From Arsenicibacter rosenii (lineage in GTDB: Bacteria; Bacteroidota; Bacteroidia; Cytophagales; Spirosomataceae), in assembly GCF_001870735.1 (NCBI RefSeq), contig NZ_MORL01000033.1, positions 1 to 39,074 on the forward strand: a stretch of DNA of 39,074 nt. Reading direction: 5' to 3'. Positions 29,601-38,709 of this stretch are shown here, one piece after another (positions within the stretch are counted from its first letter, which is position 1; each line of letters starts with the position of its first letter). The translations under genes and the position numbers were made by a program. Below the pieces are notes generated by a model, which was not told the DNA's origin, did not search any database, and worked only from the letters and a program-made list of their open reading frames with translations.

Positions 29601-32085
29601 ATACGCAGAGAAGCGCAAACAGGTCGTAGCGCAGGCTATTATCGACAGCACCTACAACTACGAGGATCAGATCAAGGCGGCACAGGTCACTACAGATGCA
29701 CTGCTGGCAACGGACAAAAAAGCGGCTGAAGAACGGAAAAAGAACGCCACCGACGCCGCCCAGAAGATCAACGAGGCCGAGCAGCAGATTCAGACCTCCC
29801 ACAAGGAGACGGCGCAGATCGTGCGGGAAACGGCCGAGATCCAGAAGCAGTCACGGCTGGAGGTGCTGAACGGGCTGGTACAGATGATCAGCCAGGGCAG
29901 CGAACTGGGCGGAATACTGGCAGCGACTACGGTTAAGGCGATTCAGGACATAGACCTGATTTCAGGGAAAGCACGGGAGGCTTCGGCGTACCGGCTGGCC
30001 AACGCCCAATACGAGCTGGAGAGCTTGCGGAAAAACTTCGACCAGAGCAACGAGGAGGTACAGGTGAAGATCGCCGATGCGCAGAAGAACGTCGCGAGCG
30101 CCCAGAAAAACATGGCAGAGGTCAATGCGATGTCGGCCGCATCGATGACGAGCCTGATCAGCATGGGCGCCGAGCTGATTTCGGCGGTGCAGCAACAGCT
30201 CACGGAGCTGGCCGTCGAGACGGGCAAGGCGATTTCGGAGTCGATTGTCCGCACGCGCGATACGATGGTGGATGTGTACGAGACGCTGATGCAGCTGAAT
30301 CAACAGACGCTCGAAACAGAGCTGGAAAACTACCGCGATAACTACCAGAAGCGGGAAGAAATCATAAACGCATTCTACGAGCGGCAGAAGGAACTCTCGA
30401 AAGGGAAAGACCTGATCGACGCCCAGCTGACGTACGCGGCGCAGGTGGTGGACATTAACACGGCGACGGGAGAAAAGCTGAGCGAGATCTGGGATTTCAA
30501 GAAGGGGGCATTCGGGATCAACTTCGGCATTTCGCTGCTGAAAATGCTGGCGGCATGGAAGCAGAATCAGTCCGAGCAGGAAGCGGCCTCGGAGCAGCGG
30601 GCGGCGCGCGAACAGCAGATCGTGATTGCACAGACGGAGCTGGCCATCGAGCAGGCCAAACGGCTCAGGGACGAGAAAATAGCAGCCCTACAGGAAGAAC
30701 TGGACGCGTTTATTGCTTCGAAGGATGCCGAGCAGGCAAAACTGGAAGAAACCTTAGCAGCCGAGAAAGCGGCCAACGAGCAGTTTTACTCCGATAAGGA
30801 GCTTCGGTTACAGGCCGATGAGCAGTACCGGGCGCAGCTGCTGGCACAGGGAGAAGCCCGCGAGGTGGCGGCGCTGCAGGCGGCGATGGGCCGGGAACTG
30901 GCACGGGCATCGTCGGCCGAGGAGCGGACCCGGATCGTGAACGCCTTCGAGCAGCTGATCGCGGAGGTGCACGCCAAATACCAGAACGCGATCGGTGACA
31001 AGACCAAAGAAATCTCGCTGGCCAATACGGAAGCCAAGGCGCAGGAAGCCGATAAGACAAAGCAGCTGGAGACCTCGACGACCGAGCAGATCAAGGCCTT
31101 GAAAGACCAGATTGCAGCGAAAGAGGCAGCTACGACGCAGCAGATGAAGCAGGCGCAGGCGGATTACGCCAACTTCGTGAACGCGGCCAACCGGCAGATA
31201 TTCGAAGCAACGAAGCAGATGAAGATAGCCGAACTGCGGGCGGAGATTGCGATTCTTCGGGGCAAGCGGAACCTGTTCAACCGGGGCAAAATCGACTCTG
31301 CGATTGACGATCTGAATGCAGCGATCGGTGATATTGAGTCAATCAGTTTTGATTCGGGCGGCGTGAGTGCGGGCGGTTCGGGCGGATCGTCGGGCGGTGG
31401 TAATACGGTCACACCAGCCACGCCGGAGCAGATCAAATCGGAATACGACGCGAAAAAGGCCGAGCAGGCCACGGCCTATCAGCAGATCTACAACGCCGGG
31501 GAGGAGATCAACGCGCTGAATGATCCGAACGGGTCGGATATGCCACGGCGCCAGTTCCTGGAAAACTTCATCCAGCAGCAGCAGCAGATTCTCAGTCAGC
31601 TCAGCCAGCAGCTGGGACAACTGGAGCAGAAGATGCGCGAGCTGGGCATCCCCTTCAAAGACGGCACGGACTACGTACGCGGCGAGGGGTTCCCGGACGG
31701 TATCGACACGGTAATGGCAAGATTAACCAAAGGGGAGCGGGTGCTGACGGTCGACCAGAACCGCGCACTGTCTGGCATCTCAAATGAGGAGCTGGTGAGC
31801 CGGATGCAGTCGTACGAGGCGATGGCGGCGAGGTTCCCGCAGCTGATCAGCCCGGAGAGCTACCGGATTCCGGATACGACGATCCGGCTGCCGGAGGGCA
31901 TTGTGAGCGCGCTGGGTCAGCCAACGCTGGATTTGTCGCCGCTGCGGGAGGATCTGCGGTCGGTGGCCGAGGCGCTGGCCAGACAGAAGCAGCTTACGGT
32001 CAGCATCGATAAGAACGGGTTTGTGCTCTCCGAGACCGGCACCCAGTCAACAACTACCTACCACCAAAACCTGATGAACCGATGA
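26626..32085 (+). CDS. Phage tail tape measure protein
   Basis: A 1819-residue protein that should set tail length and help DNA entry. Residues 72-327 form an 11-residue repeat rod (described separately). A tape-measure domain follows (about 340-560: FDQIKQFGMEVIDAKTKIDS, TPFEMKDIVDQ, KGRLMGDEMRQFTEAGIPMY). Two hydrophobic segments (about 581-607 and 648-674) may reach the membrane at infection. Long Gln/Glu/Lys-rich coiled coils (about 750-1600) follow, and a C-terminal FKDGTDYVRGEG...TKGERVLT module (about 1676-1708) is typical of tape measure C-termini. The ATG at 26626 is chosen; an in-frame start at 26455 would read through the terminator and leader. The stop overlaps the next ATG. Length suggests a long-tailed, probably siphovirus-like particle. 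Confidence 0.93.
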   Translation: MSERNIRVRIETISELPDVAEQYQQLVKLQKDYTQTVERSADQIVGAHKEEGKAIRDVSDELKKQQSEYDRQTAAVKSELNEQTGAVKREASEQTTAVKKEASEQTAAVRAELVKQTTAVKTELNQQTDTVRTELNQQTGILKTELNEQTAAVKRENSEQVTAIRGISDDLKAQRKQQTADLKTELGQQTTAIRSELNEQTAAVKSENLERKAELDRQTAVQKAELNQQTAQFKTELNQQTATHKAELNQQTAQQKAELNQQTAIVKAEAVQQTAVIKAEQDRQTASLNAELDKQTAAYKAELAKQVATVKEEERRKTLAVKAELDEQSRNYQGFGGELKNLASIIAATFAFDQIKQFGMEVIDAKTKIDSMKIALDQLLGSKRVSNEIYAQLVDLAKTTPFEMKDIVDQTVKLKAYGIATNDLLPTITALGNMASVVGVEKLPQLTLAYGQVATKGRLMGDEMRQFTEAGIPMYDLLAKAMEKPKEEVIKLAAAHEISFADIRKAVLDSSQVGGQYYNLMALQSKTLGGEVSNLADKFFLAKAKIGDFFEDEIRGGIRILADMTEGFLGSESAIRRTMTIITSAVTAFVSLRVATSAGAAASAAMTLAQEAGTFAMGTYNLALITVKGTTEGFTDAQIASAAAARSTWAALAANPIGAIIAVVGLATSAYLAWKAAHTDITEAMSDGEVAIVKERTELNALVTAAMNAKQGTEQRTQAITLLMQKYPDYFAGLNAEKVSNNELSSILTRVNASYMDRINLAREAYRVDKLAEEQKKLLEEQEQLIEKIRKNAPELYAEVGGNVDKLVEKFRTSAVAVRQGDGSDSWTNLIDTAIFGNKPAQKLVETQAALEKNQKQIDEHTKVVVGLNQKSKDAQIATENARWTAVSANLKTGTDEYEAALKKHNDTLAELQGKAQTVEYTSAVNHDTKKKEQAKLTSSELQAILARQNTDTMEAQLKALKEQEDVDIQAANKAAANKTDAARRILAIEAEYAEKRKQVVAQAIIDSTYNYEDQIKAAQVTTDALLATDKKAAEERKKNATDAAQKINEAEQQIQTSHKETAQIVRETAEIQKQSRLEVLNGLVQMISQGSELGGILAATTVKAIQDIDLISGKAREASAYRLANAQYELESLRKNFDQSNEEVQVKIADAQKNVASAQKNMAEVNAMSAASMTSLISMGAELISAVQQQLTELAVETGKAISESIVRTRDTMVDVYETLMQLNQQTLETELENYRDNYQKREEIINAFYERQKELSKGKDLIDAQLTYAAQVVDINTATGEKLSEIWDFKKGAFGINFGISLLKMLAAWKQNQSEQEAASEQRAAREQQIVIAQTELAIEQAKRLRDEKIAALQEELDAFIASKDAEQAKLEETLAAEKAANEQFYSDKELRLQADEQYRAQLLAQGEAREVAALQAAMGRELARASSAEERTRIVNAFEQLIAEVHAKYQNAIGDKTKEISLANTEAKAQEADKTKQLETSTTEQIKALKDQIAAKEAATTQQMKQAQADYANFVNAANRQIFEATKQMKIAELRAEIAILRGKRNLFNRGKIDSAIDDLNAAIGDIESISFDSGGVSAGGSGGSSGGGNTVTPATPEQIKSEYDAKKAEQATAYQQIYNAGEEINALNDPNGSDMPRRQFLENFIQQQQQILSQLSQQLGQLEQKMRELGIPFKDGTDYVRGEGFPDGIDTVMARLTKGERVLTVDQNRALSGISNEELVSRMQSYEAMAARFPQLISPESYRIPDTTIRLPEGIVSALGQPTLDLSPLREDLRSVAEALARQKQLTVSIDKNGFVLSETGTQSTTTYHQNLMNR
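26839..27606 (+). repeat. 11-residue (33-bp) tandem repeat rod in tape measure
   Basis: Twenty-two consecutive units of 11 codons with consensus Q-T-A-x-x-K-x-E-L-N-Q. The array is interrupted twice by 7-codon units: after unit 9 (LKAQRKQ) and after unit 12 (RKAELDR). Hendecad periodicity predicts a slightly right-handed coiled coil, and 7-residue inserts keep the helix in phase with a heptad turn. The DNA copies are similar but not identical (CAGACGGCGG is common), consistent with growth by unequal recombination. Confidence 0.88.
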
Positions 32086-32330
32086 GAAAGGGCGGACGAC
32101 CTCGGAAATTCGCAGCGGCCAAAACACTCTACAGACTCAACAACCCGATTGTGCCGCTGGGCGTGGGCGAGCTGGAACGGCTGCTGAATCACTGCATTCA
32201 GCTCACGTCCCTGCCGGCGATGAGCGAGACGGAACGGGAAAGCCTGATGGCCAGACACCGCTACCTGATGAAGGAAGGCCGCGAGCGGGTAAAACAGGCT
32301 AAACAATTCTATAACCTGCAAATCGAATGA
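32082..32330 (+). CDS. Small basic protein with AT-hook-like start
   Basis: An 82-residue basic, helical protein beginning KGGRPRKF, which resembles an AT-hook core (GRP flanked by Lys/Arg). A helical part follows (VGELERLLNHCIQLTSLP, ETERESLMARHRYLM). It overlaps the tape measure stop and the next start (ATGA each). Role unknown; possibly a small assembly factor. Confidence 0.62.
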   Translation: MRKGGRPRKFAAAKTLYRLNNPIVPLGVGELERLLNHCIQLTSLPAMSETERESLMARHRYLMKEGRERVKQAKQFYNLQIE

Positions 32331-34171
32331 TAACCTGCCTGATTGATGACATAGTGGTGCACCAGCCGGAGGGGATCGACGGACTGAGGCTGACCAAAAC
32401 CCGCAACCGGCGGTATATGGGCTGGCTGTACCGGAAGCTGGGGACGTTTCCGGCGGGAGCGATCCGGTTTACGGAGCCGAAGGTGGTTAACCTGCTCAGG
32501 ACCCGGCTGGCCTACGAGGGCATGCAGGCCGAAACGGGCTTCACGCTCAAATCCGGTAGTCTGGTGCTGTATGACAGCTACATCGACTACAGCCAGTACA
32601 ACTACGACGGACGGGGGGTGAGTATTTCGACGCGCGACCGGATGGCGGTCAGCTCCCTGGAGGCCAACGCGACGACGACCTACTCGCTGACGCCGGTTGC
32701 GGCCTGCCTGCTGCACAGCCGGGCGCTGTCGGGTAGTGTGGATCTGACGGCATCGGGGGCGGTGGCCAGCCAGACGGTGAAAACGGCGGCGGTGCTGACC
32801 CATACGGTACCGCTGGCAAAGCCGGACAATGCGGAAGATATTCCGGGGACGGTGTACGAGACGGGTACCACCAGTGCGCTGCACTACCTGAATACCTCGG
32901 ATCAGGTGCAGACGATCCGGATTGCCGGACAGCTGCGGATAACGGCAACGGCCAACACGACGACCATTTTTGCGCTGAAGGCGGGCGGGGTGACCATCGG
33001 CCGGTATTCGGTCGGCACGTCGGCGACGACGCTCGACTGCGTGGTGGATGTGGCGCTGAGTCTGAGCCGGGAACAGGGGTTTGTGCTTCAGTTCGTGCCG
33101 GAAACGGCGGTCAGTTCGTATTCCTTCACCTACAACAGCGGGACGCTGATTTCGCTGGGGGTGCAGGAAAGTTACGCGGACAGCACGGCGATGGGCTTCA
33201 CGGCGTACCAGCTGCTGGCAACGCTGATCGACGAGGCCAGCGGCGGAAAGCTGAAGCTGAACAGCTCGTTTTTTCAGGTTGGCGACGGGGCGAATATCTT
33301 CCTGACGTCCGGAGCCAATCTGCGCGGTGTGGTCCGGCCGGTCAGGGTGAGCCTTCAGCAGGTTTTCGAGGGACTGTCAGCACTGGTACCGCTGCAATTA
33401 ACCATTTCAGGCAGTGAGGTGATCGTCGAGGATCTGCAAACGGCACTGGCCAAAGCACCGGTACACCGGATAACGGAACTGCTGAGCTACCGGGAGCGGC
33501 CAGATACGGACAGATTCTACAATTCAATCCGGACGGGTTACCAGACGTGGAAGGCAGAAAGCAAAGTTTCTGAGCTGGAGGTCAACAGCGAACGGCGGCT
33601 GGCGACGCGCAATTCAAATCTGCGCAATGAGCTGAATCTGACCTCAGCCCTGATCGCGTCGGGGACGCTGATCGAGGAGGTGCGCCGGATTCAGTTCCAG
33701 CCGGACAAGGCGGGTGAGAACAAATCCAGCTCGTACGATGACAGCCTGTTTGTGATTGCGACGGTGCAGAAGCCGTACGGACGGATAGCGGAGAAGCTGG
33801 AACGGACGCAGGTGATTGACGGGCTGATTGACGCGGGAAACAGCTACAACCTGCGGTTTACGCCGATGCGGAACCTGAGCCGCTGGGCGTGGCGGCTGGC
33901 AGGCAACGGGCCGCTGACGGTTACCGACGCCGGCACGCAGGCGGCGGTGATCGGCTACGATTCGGTGCTGACGGATGAGTCGGAGCCGGTAGCGGTAGCG
34001 GGCGAACCGGTCCCGATGCGGGCGCTGGTGACAACCACGATGAGCATGGCAGAATACGAGCAGCTGGAGGGCTGGCTGGAGCTGCCCGACGGGCGGACGG
34101 GCCTGATCATGTCCGCGGACTGGCAACACACGGCAACGGGAGATATTGCCACAATCGACATCGAACTATGA
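32327..34171 (+). CDS. Putative tail tip / baseplate protein
   Basis: A 614-residue protein following the tape measure region, where distal tail or tail-tip proteins are encoded. An N-terminal beta domain (about 1-110) is followed by a long Thr/Ser/Ala-rich beta region (about 110-300). A C-terminal part contains LQQVFEGLSALVPLQLTISG, a segment with RRIQFQPDKAGENKS, and a final domain (MAEYEQLEGWLELPDGRTG). No enzyme motif is seen. Assignment rests on position, size and beta-rich composition. Confidence 0.65.
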   Translation: MITCLIDDIVVHQPEGIDGLRLTKTRNRRYMGWLYRKLGTFPAGAIRFTEPKVVNLLRTRLAYEGMQAETGFTLKSGSLVLYDSYIDYSQYNYDGRGVSISTRDRMAVSSLEANATTTYSLTPVAACLLHSRALSGSVDLTASGAVASQTVKTAAVLTHTVPLAKPDNAEDIPGTVYETGTTSALHYLNTSDQVQTIRIAGQLRITATANTTTIFALKAGGVTIGRYSVGTSATTLDCVVDVALSLSREQGFVLQFVPETAVSSYSFTYNSGTLISLGVQESYADSTAMGFTAYQLLATLIDEASGGKLKLNSSFFQVGDGANIFLTSGANLRGVVRPVRVSLQQVFEGLSALVPLQLTISGSEVIVEDLQTALAKAPVHRITELLSYRERPDTDRFYNSIRTGYQTWKAESKVSELEVNSERRLATRNSNLRNELNLTSALIASGTLIEEVRRIQFQPDKAGENKSSSYDDSLFVIATVQKPYGRIAEKLERTQVIDGLIDAGNSYNLRFTPMRNLSRWAWRLAGNGPLTVTDAGTQAAVIGYDSVLTDESEPVAVAGEPVPMRALVTTTMSMAEYEQLEGWLELPDGRTGLIMSADWQHTATGDIATIDIEL

Positions 34172-36471
34172 ACTTTCAGCACTTTCTGAGATTTTTCCGG
34201 CTGGCAGACGACAACGAGCCGATGCCGGTTGATGAGTACCTGCCGCAGTGGCGGCTGAATGAACTGATAGCGGCCGTGGGTGACCGCTGGCGGTTGCTGG
34301 TTCCTAAGTCCACGATCTATCCCTACAGGCCGCAGGATCTGGTAATCCGGAGCTACAAAAACAGCGTGACGGGGGCAGTACTGGGAACGCTACGGGCGCA
34401 GGCCTCGGAGTCGTACACGGAGATCCGGATCAGGGTGCGCTCGGCACCGGCGGCAAACGAGTACCGCCAGTTCGCCATCGAGACCATGGACGGGCGGGTG
34501 GTGCTGGGCACGTTCCGCTACCAGGCGGGCCCGGTCGCTCCGACGCGGGATGAGTTTGTGCAGGCGATCCGGCGGCACTACGAGGGCTATCTGTACACAC
34601 CGGTAACGGTGGATACGGACGGGCCGGATATTACGATCCGGGGCTACCACTCGGATCGGTTCCGGCTGGGGAACGCGGCGCTGCGGATCGGGATCGGCAA
34701 GGTGGTCGGTACCCGGGGGGTAATTCCGATGCTGACGCATACCAAACTGGGTTCGGTGACTACGACGGCCACGGACACCTACACGGTGACGGTAGGCGAG
34801 GATATCGAATCGGGCAACGTGTACAGCCTCAACGGGAGCAGCTACACGGCGGCCGGGGGCGAGAGTCCGGACGTGATCCTCTCCAGACTGGGGGTTTTCA
34901 ACAACAGTTTGACGGTGGCGGCCGGGACGTCGATGACGGCCACGGCCCTGCCGGGCACCTACACGCTGCCAAACGGCAACAGACCCACGATTTCAGCGGC
35001 CTACAGCTCGACATCAAGCCCCAATGACCTGTATACGGTCACGGTTGGGGCGGATGTGGTGGCAGGTAATATCTACCAGCTGTCGGCGGCGGGGATGACC
35101 ACGCGCACGAAGGTGGCCACGGCGAGCGATACAGCCACGACGATTGCCGCTTTTTTCAACAGCACGTCCGGAAAGGCGGCGGTACCGATAGGCGCCACGC
35201 CGTCGGTGACGGTCTCGTTAGGTGTCCGGCAGTTCACAAACACCAACAATCCGCAGCTGTACCTGTCCGGCAAAGTAAACACACCGGCGGCGACGGTGGA
35301 CCGCTACCTGATCACGGTCGGGTCGGCGATTCAGCAGGGCATGAAATTCTACCTTCAGGATAAGGTGGTGACGGCAACGGATGAGGATACAATCTTAACG
35401 ATCGCGCAGAAGCTTACGGGCCGGACAATCAACGTGGTTCCGTTTGTGCTGGACCTGCCGGTTTCTACAGTTGTAAACTGCTACGCCGAGCAGGCACCGC
35501 GCTACAACCTGGCAGACGACGGAGCGGATGTGGAGCTGACAGCAAGCCCGAAGCGGTTTACAAACCTACCGGTGGTGGCGGAAATCGACTTCACATCGGT
35601 GGACAGCTGCCAGCTGGCAATCTGCAAGGGCAGCACGGTACTGGCGGTCTCGAATCCGGTCCGGATCCGGCCGGACGCGGGCGCTACGGTGCTGATGCGC
35701 TACACGGACGAGGGCGAGACGTTCGATTACAACTATCAGGAGCCGGGCCTTGTGCAGCAGATCCGGATTCCGGCGACGCTGGGACCGGCAAAGCTGGCTC
35801 AGTCCGATTCGGTGAGCCAGACGCTCGACGGGCAGTATGTGCGGGGGACGACGGAGGCGGAATACCAGTATACGCTCACGACGCTGGCGATGTGGCAGGG
35901 CTTTCACGCCGCGCTGTGGCAGGCGCTGAAACACCGGCAGGTGTGGATCGACGGCCGGTGTTTTGTAGCCAAATCGGAGCTGAAACAGCTGGGCGCAATC
36001 GGTGCGCGGCGGCTGGAACAGTCACAAACCGAGCTGACGGAGGCAAACAGGGTGTCGAATAAACGGGCATTTTTGGGTGCACCGCAAGGCTCAGAATCAA
36101 CCGGTTACGCGCAGTTTTTGCAGATTGATGCACCGGAAAACTTGCCAGTGTATGTGGTTAGCAGCGATGTTTGTATCCGTCTGAGGGCCGGAACGCTGGT
36201 TCCGCCAGGGCGTTATCAGCTGCAAATCCGGACCGGAAACGAAGCCTTAGAACTTCGCTGCTACGTGAACAACGTACGCTACAATCCGGGCCGGGCGGTG
36301 CTGACGCCTGACAAACTCAACCGTACTGAGCAGGATATTCTACTGGGGGCCGGTGCGGTGGTGACGATTCAGCTGGTAGCGGCACAGGTGGCGGTAACGG
36401 CGTGGAGCGAAGAGGTGACAGACACCGGACGGGCGTACAGTGAAGAATTCCCAACTACCTATTTCGAATGA
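34168..36471 (+). CDS. Putative tail fibre / tip protein with beta repeats
   Basis: A 767-residue beta-rich protein. After an N-terminal domain (about 1-190), three related modules begin at residues 203, 287 and 378, each with the pattern D-x-Y-(T/L)-V/I-T-V-G followed by G-N/M-x-Y/F. The spacing is 84 and 91 residues. A second half (about 430-660) contains FTNLPVVAEIDFTSVDSCQL and a helical segment with TLAMWQGFHAALWQALKHRQ, and the C-terminal 110 residues form another beta domain. It is likely part of the tail tip or receptor-binding apparatus. Coupled to both neighbours by ATGA. Confidence 0.65.
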   Translation: MNFQHFLRFFRLADDNEPMPVDEYLPQWRLNELIAAVGDRWRLLVPKSTIYPYRPQDLVIRSYKNSVTGAVLGTLRAQASESYTEIRIRVRSAPAANEYRQFAIETMDGRVVLGTFRYQAGPVAPTRDEFVQAIRRHYEGYLYTPVTVDTDGPDITIRGYHSDRFRLGNAALRIGIGKVVGTRGVIPMLTHTKLGSVTTTATDTYTVTVGEDIESGNVYSLNGSSYTAAGGESPDVILSRLGVFNNSLTVAAGTSMTATALPGTYTLPNGNRPTISAAYSSTSSPNDLYTVTVGADVVAGNIYQLSAAGMTTRTKVATASDTATTIAAFFNSTSGKAAVPIGATPSVTVSLGVRQFTNTNNPQLYLSGKVNTPAATVDRYLITVGSAIQQGMKFYLQDKVVTATDEDTILTIAQKLTGRTINVVPFVLDLPVSTVVNCYAEQAPRYNLADDGADVELTASPKRFTNLPVVAEIDFTSVDSCQLAICKGSTVLAVSNPVRIRPDAGATVLMRYTDEGETFDYNYQEPGLVQQIRIPATLGPAKLAQSDSVSQTLDGQYVRGTTEAEYQYTLTTLAMWQGFHAALWQALKHRQVWIDGRCFVAKSELKQLGAIGARRLEQSQTELTEANRVSNKRAFLGAPQGSESTGYAQFLQIDAPENLPVYVVSSDVCIRLRAGTLVPPGRYQLQIRTGNEALELRCYVNNVRYNPGRAVLTPDKLNRTEQDILLGAGAVVTIQLVAAQVAVTAWSEEVTDTGRAYSEEFPTTYFE

Positions 36472-37403
36472 CAAAAGCTGCTTTTTTTGATCTGGTTGAT
36501 AGCCTGCTGCCCGACAACGTGACGGCATCGATACAACCGGCTGACCTTCGGAATATTGTCAAGACGCTGGGCGAAAAGCTCTACGACGACGATCAGGTGG
36601 CCGTGGTACGGACCTCACAGAGCAGTGTCGTGATCGGTACAGGCTCGAAATCCTTCACCTTCGTGGAGGCGACGGGCAATCTGGGATTCATCGTCGGTAG
36701 CCGGGTGATTGTGGCTAACTCCTCAGCAAACTGGATGGCCGGAACGGTGACGGCGGTGACAACAACGGGCCTGACGGTGCTGGTTGACTCCTTCAACGGG
36801 TCGGGTACGTACACGGCCTGGAGCATCGGACTAACCGGATCGGCCGGTATTAACGTCGATGTGACCCGCAGCTCGACAACCTCTCTCACCATCGGTACAG
36901 GAAACAAGACGTTCACGTACGCGCAATCTGCGAATCTGGGATGGACCGTCGGAAGCTACCTGCGGGCGGCTAATTCGTCAGCAAACTGGATGGAGGGAAC
37001 GGTGACTACGGTTTCGGCCACGTCGGTAACGATTGCGGTAGCGCGGGTGTCGGGTTCGGGAACGCTGGCCAGCTGGAATATCGGCATGGTGGCCGAGCCG
37101 TCCGATCTGACATTCGGCATCAACACGCAGGCCGGGAACTACACATCAGCATCGACGGACTACGGTAATACGGTGCAGCATACCAGCGCCACGGCCGTGA
37201 ATCACACGGTACCGGCCGGAGCAGCGGGTAAGTGGTATCAGGTCGATGTGTCGGGTACGGGTCAGGTTACGTTTGTGGCCGGATCCGGAGTATCGATTGT
37301 GAGCCGAGGCGACGCCTTCAAATCGGCGGGTCAAAATGCAATGATTACGGTGTACTACAGGACCAGTAACGTCGCTGTCATTTCCGGCGACCTGACAACG
37401 TAA
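36468..37403 (+). CDS. Tail-fibre-like protein with two tandem modules
   Basis: A 311-residue protein. An N-terminal helical part (1-45, with LVDSLLPDNVTASIQPADLR) precedes two tandem modules of about 76 residues (48-123 and 133-208). These share IGTG-(S/N)-K-(S/T)-F-T, ANSSANWM-x-GTVT and W-(S/N)-I-G. A C-terminal beta module (about 215-311) with ATAVNHTVPAGAAGKWYQVD resembles fibre-tip or collar domains. The first 45 residues are like the start of many Bacteroidota phage fibre proteins. Likely host contact; assignment is by composition and position. Confidence 0.68.
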   Translation: MTKAAFFDLVDSLLPDNVTASIQPADLRNIVKTLGEKLYDDDQVAVVRTSQSSVVIGTGSKSFTFVEATGNLGFIVGSRVIVANSSANWMAGTVTAVTTTGLTVLVDSFNGSGTYTAWSIGLTGSAGINVDVTRSSTTSLTIGTGNKTFTYAQSANLGWTVGSYLRAANSSANWMEGTVTTVSATSVTIAVARVSGSGTLASWNIGMVAEPSDLTFGINTQAGNYTSASTDYGNTVQHTSATAVNHTVPAGAAGKWYQVDVSGTGQVTFVAGSGVSIVSRGDAFKSAGQNAMITVYYRTSNVAVISGDLTT

Positions 37404-37405
37404 CG

Positions 37406-38002
37406 ATGAAGCGGGCAGGAAGAGGAATCGGGGCGCGGGCCCGGCGGAATGTATTTCCGGTCAATCCGGCGGCGTATCTCACCACGTCGCTGTCGGCCTA
37501 CACGGCGGCGGCCGGCGGAGACTGGGTACAGATTACGGGCACGGAGTACGCGGCGATGGCGGCCGATACGCGGGTGGGCAAGTACGGGCAGAGCGATGCG
37601 AACCTGGGCACGTATTCTTCCTACGGAGCGAACTACACGATTATGGGCAACGAAAGCCCGGTACCGGCAAACCGCTATCCGTTTGCGTGCGCCCTCCACC
37701 AGGTTGATGCGGCCAGCCAGACGGTAAGGCCCAAGATTGAAGGAGCCAGCCCGACCGGGCTTGTTTCACTGGGATCGATTACGACGCCGGCCACGGCGGG
37801 AGTGCTGTATTTTGTGTGGAAAAACTACAGCGTAAAAACGGTACAGACCTCGTACGTGGCCAGCTGGCAATCGTCGAAAACGAGCCTCGGGGGCGGCAGC
37901 GGCGTAAGCGTCAAGGTGGCCTTCAATGAGGTGGGATCGGTGATCGGAACCGGTAACACAAACGGGTATTCCCTCAACATGCAACTACTAGCAAGCCTGT
38001 AA
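37406..38002 (+). CDS. Putative virion surface protein
   Basis: A 198-residue protein with a basic N-terminus (MKRAGRGIGARARRNVFPVN) and a Gly/Thr/Ala/Ser-rich beta body (YTAAAGGDWVQITGTEYAAM, GVSVKVAFNEVGSVIGT). It may be a lectin-like or decoration domain carried with the fibre genes. It starts 2 bp after the preceding stop. Family not recognised. Confidence 0.6.
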   Translation: MKRAGRGIGARARRNVFPVNPAAYLTTSLSAYTAAAGGDWVQITGTEYAAMAADTRVGKYGQSDANLGTYSSYGANYTIMGNESPVPANRYPFACALHQVDAASQTVRPKIEGASPTGLVSLGSITTPATAGVLYFVWKNYSVKTVQTSYVASWQSSKTSLGGGSGVSVKVAFNEVGSVIGTGNTNGYSLNMQLLASL

Positions 38003-38003
38003 G

Positions 38004-38462
38004 ATGCTTACCAACATTCAACTCACAGACAGAACATTGGATGGCACGGCCATCAAGCGGCGGCTCAGGGTCGCTGACTGCTACATGACACTGGATTTTC
38101 AGCAGCATGTGGCGTACCTGTACGTCGACATCGAGCACTACACACTGAGCGGCGGGACGGAGATCCGCGCCACTGACTTCGGGCAGTCCGGAACGATCAG
38201 CAAACGGGTTGAAATCTCGGATGCCAACTATGTTTCGCTGGCTCAGGGGCCGGATTTCGGCCGGTTTGTGCAGGAGCCGGCACCAGAACAGATCCAGGGC
38301 GGGCAGGTAATGCAGCAGTTCACGTTTCTGCGGCTGCTGATGGCCGGTCAGATTATCGAGGGGGCGAAATTTTCGCTCGATGAGCTGATCCAGTCGGAGC
38401 TACAGACCAATGCGGACCGGGGCAATTTTGACGATAACACGTGGCCGACGGTCACGCGCTAA
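38004..38462 (+). CDS. Hypothetical tail-region protein
   Basis: A 152-residue protein with a beta-rich first half (CYMTLDFQQHVAYLYVDIEH) and a helical second half (QFTFLRLLMAGQIIEGAKFS). It directly follows the surface-protein gene and precedes another small gene. A possible tail or fibre-assembly component by position only. Confidence 0.58.
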   Translation: MLTNIQLTDRTLDGTAIKRRLRVADCYMTLDFQQHVAYLYVDIEHYTLSGGTEIRATDFGQSGTISKRVEISDANYVSLAQGPDFGRFVQEPAPEQIQGGQVMQQFTFLRLLMAGQIIEGAKFSLDELIQSELQTNADRGNFDDNTWPTVTR

Positions 38463-38466
38463 ACAG

Positions 38467-38709
38467 ATGAAAAAGGAAAAGGAGGAACTGACAGAATCAG
38501 CGGTGGAGGCTCAGCAGCCTTACACAACGAAAATTACCTCAGTAGACGAGGGTAACGGCGTAGTGCTCGCCGAAACGAACGCGCCGGACGGGACCGGCTT
38601 TACGGTGTCGGTAAACGGGAGACTGACCGACGGGGCGGCTGAGGGCGGCCAAATCTGGTTTTTCACAGGCTCGCCCATCGAGCCGTTTTCGGCGGTAGCA
38701 CTCAAGTAA
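38467..38709 (+). CDS. Small hypothetical protein
   Basis: An 80-residue protein with a charged N-terminus (MKKEKEELTESAVEAQQ) and a beta-like module (TTKITSVDEGNGVVLAE, GFTVSVNGRLTDG). The ATG at 38467 is preferred to an upstream in-frame start within the preceding gene. It ends directly before the next ATG. Confidence 0.58.
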   Translation: MKKEKEELTESAVEAQQPYTTKITSVDEGNGVVLAETNAPDGTGFTVSVNGRLTDGAAEGGQIWFFTGSPIEPFSAVALK

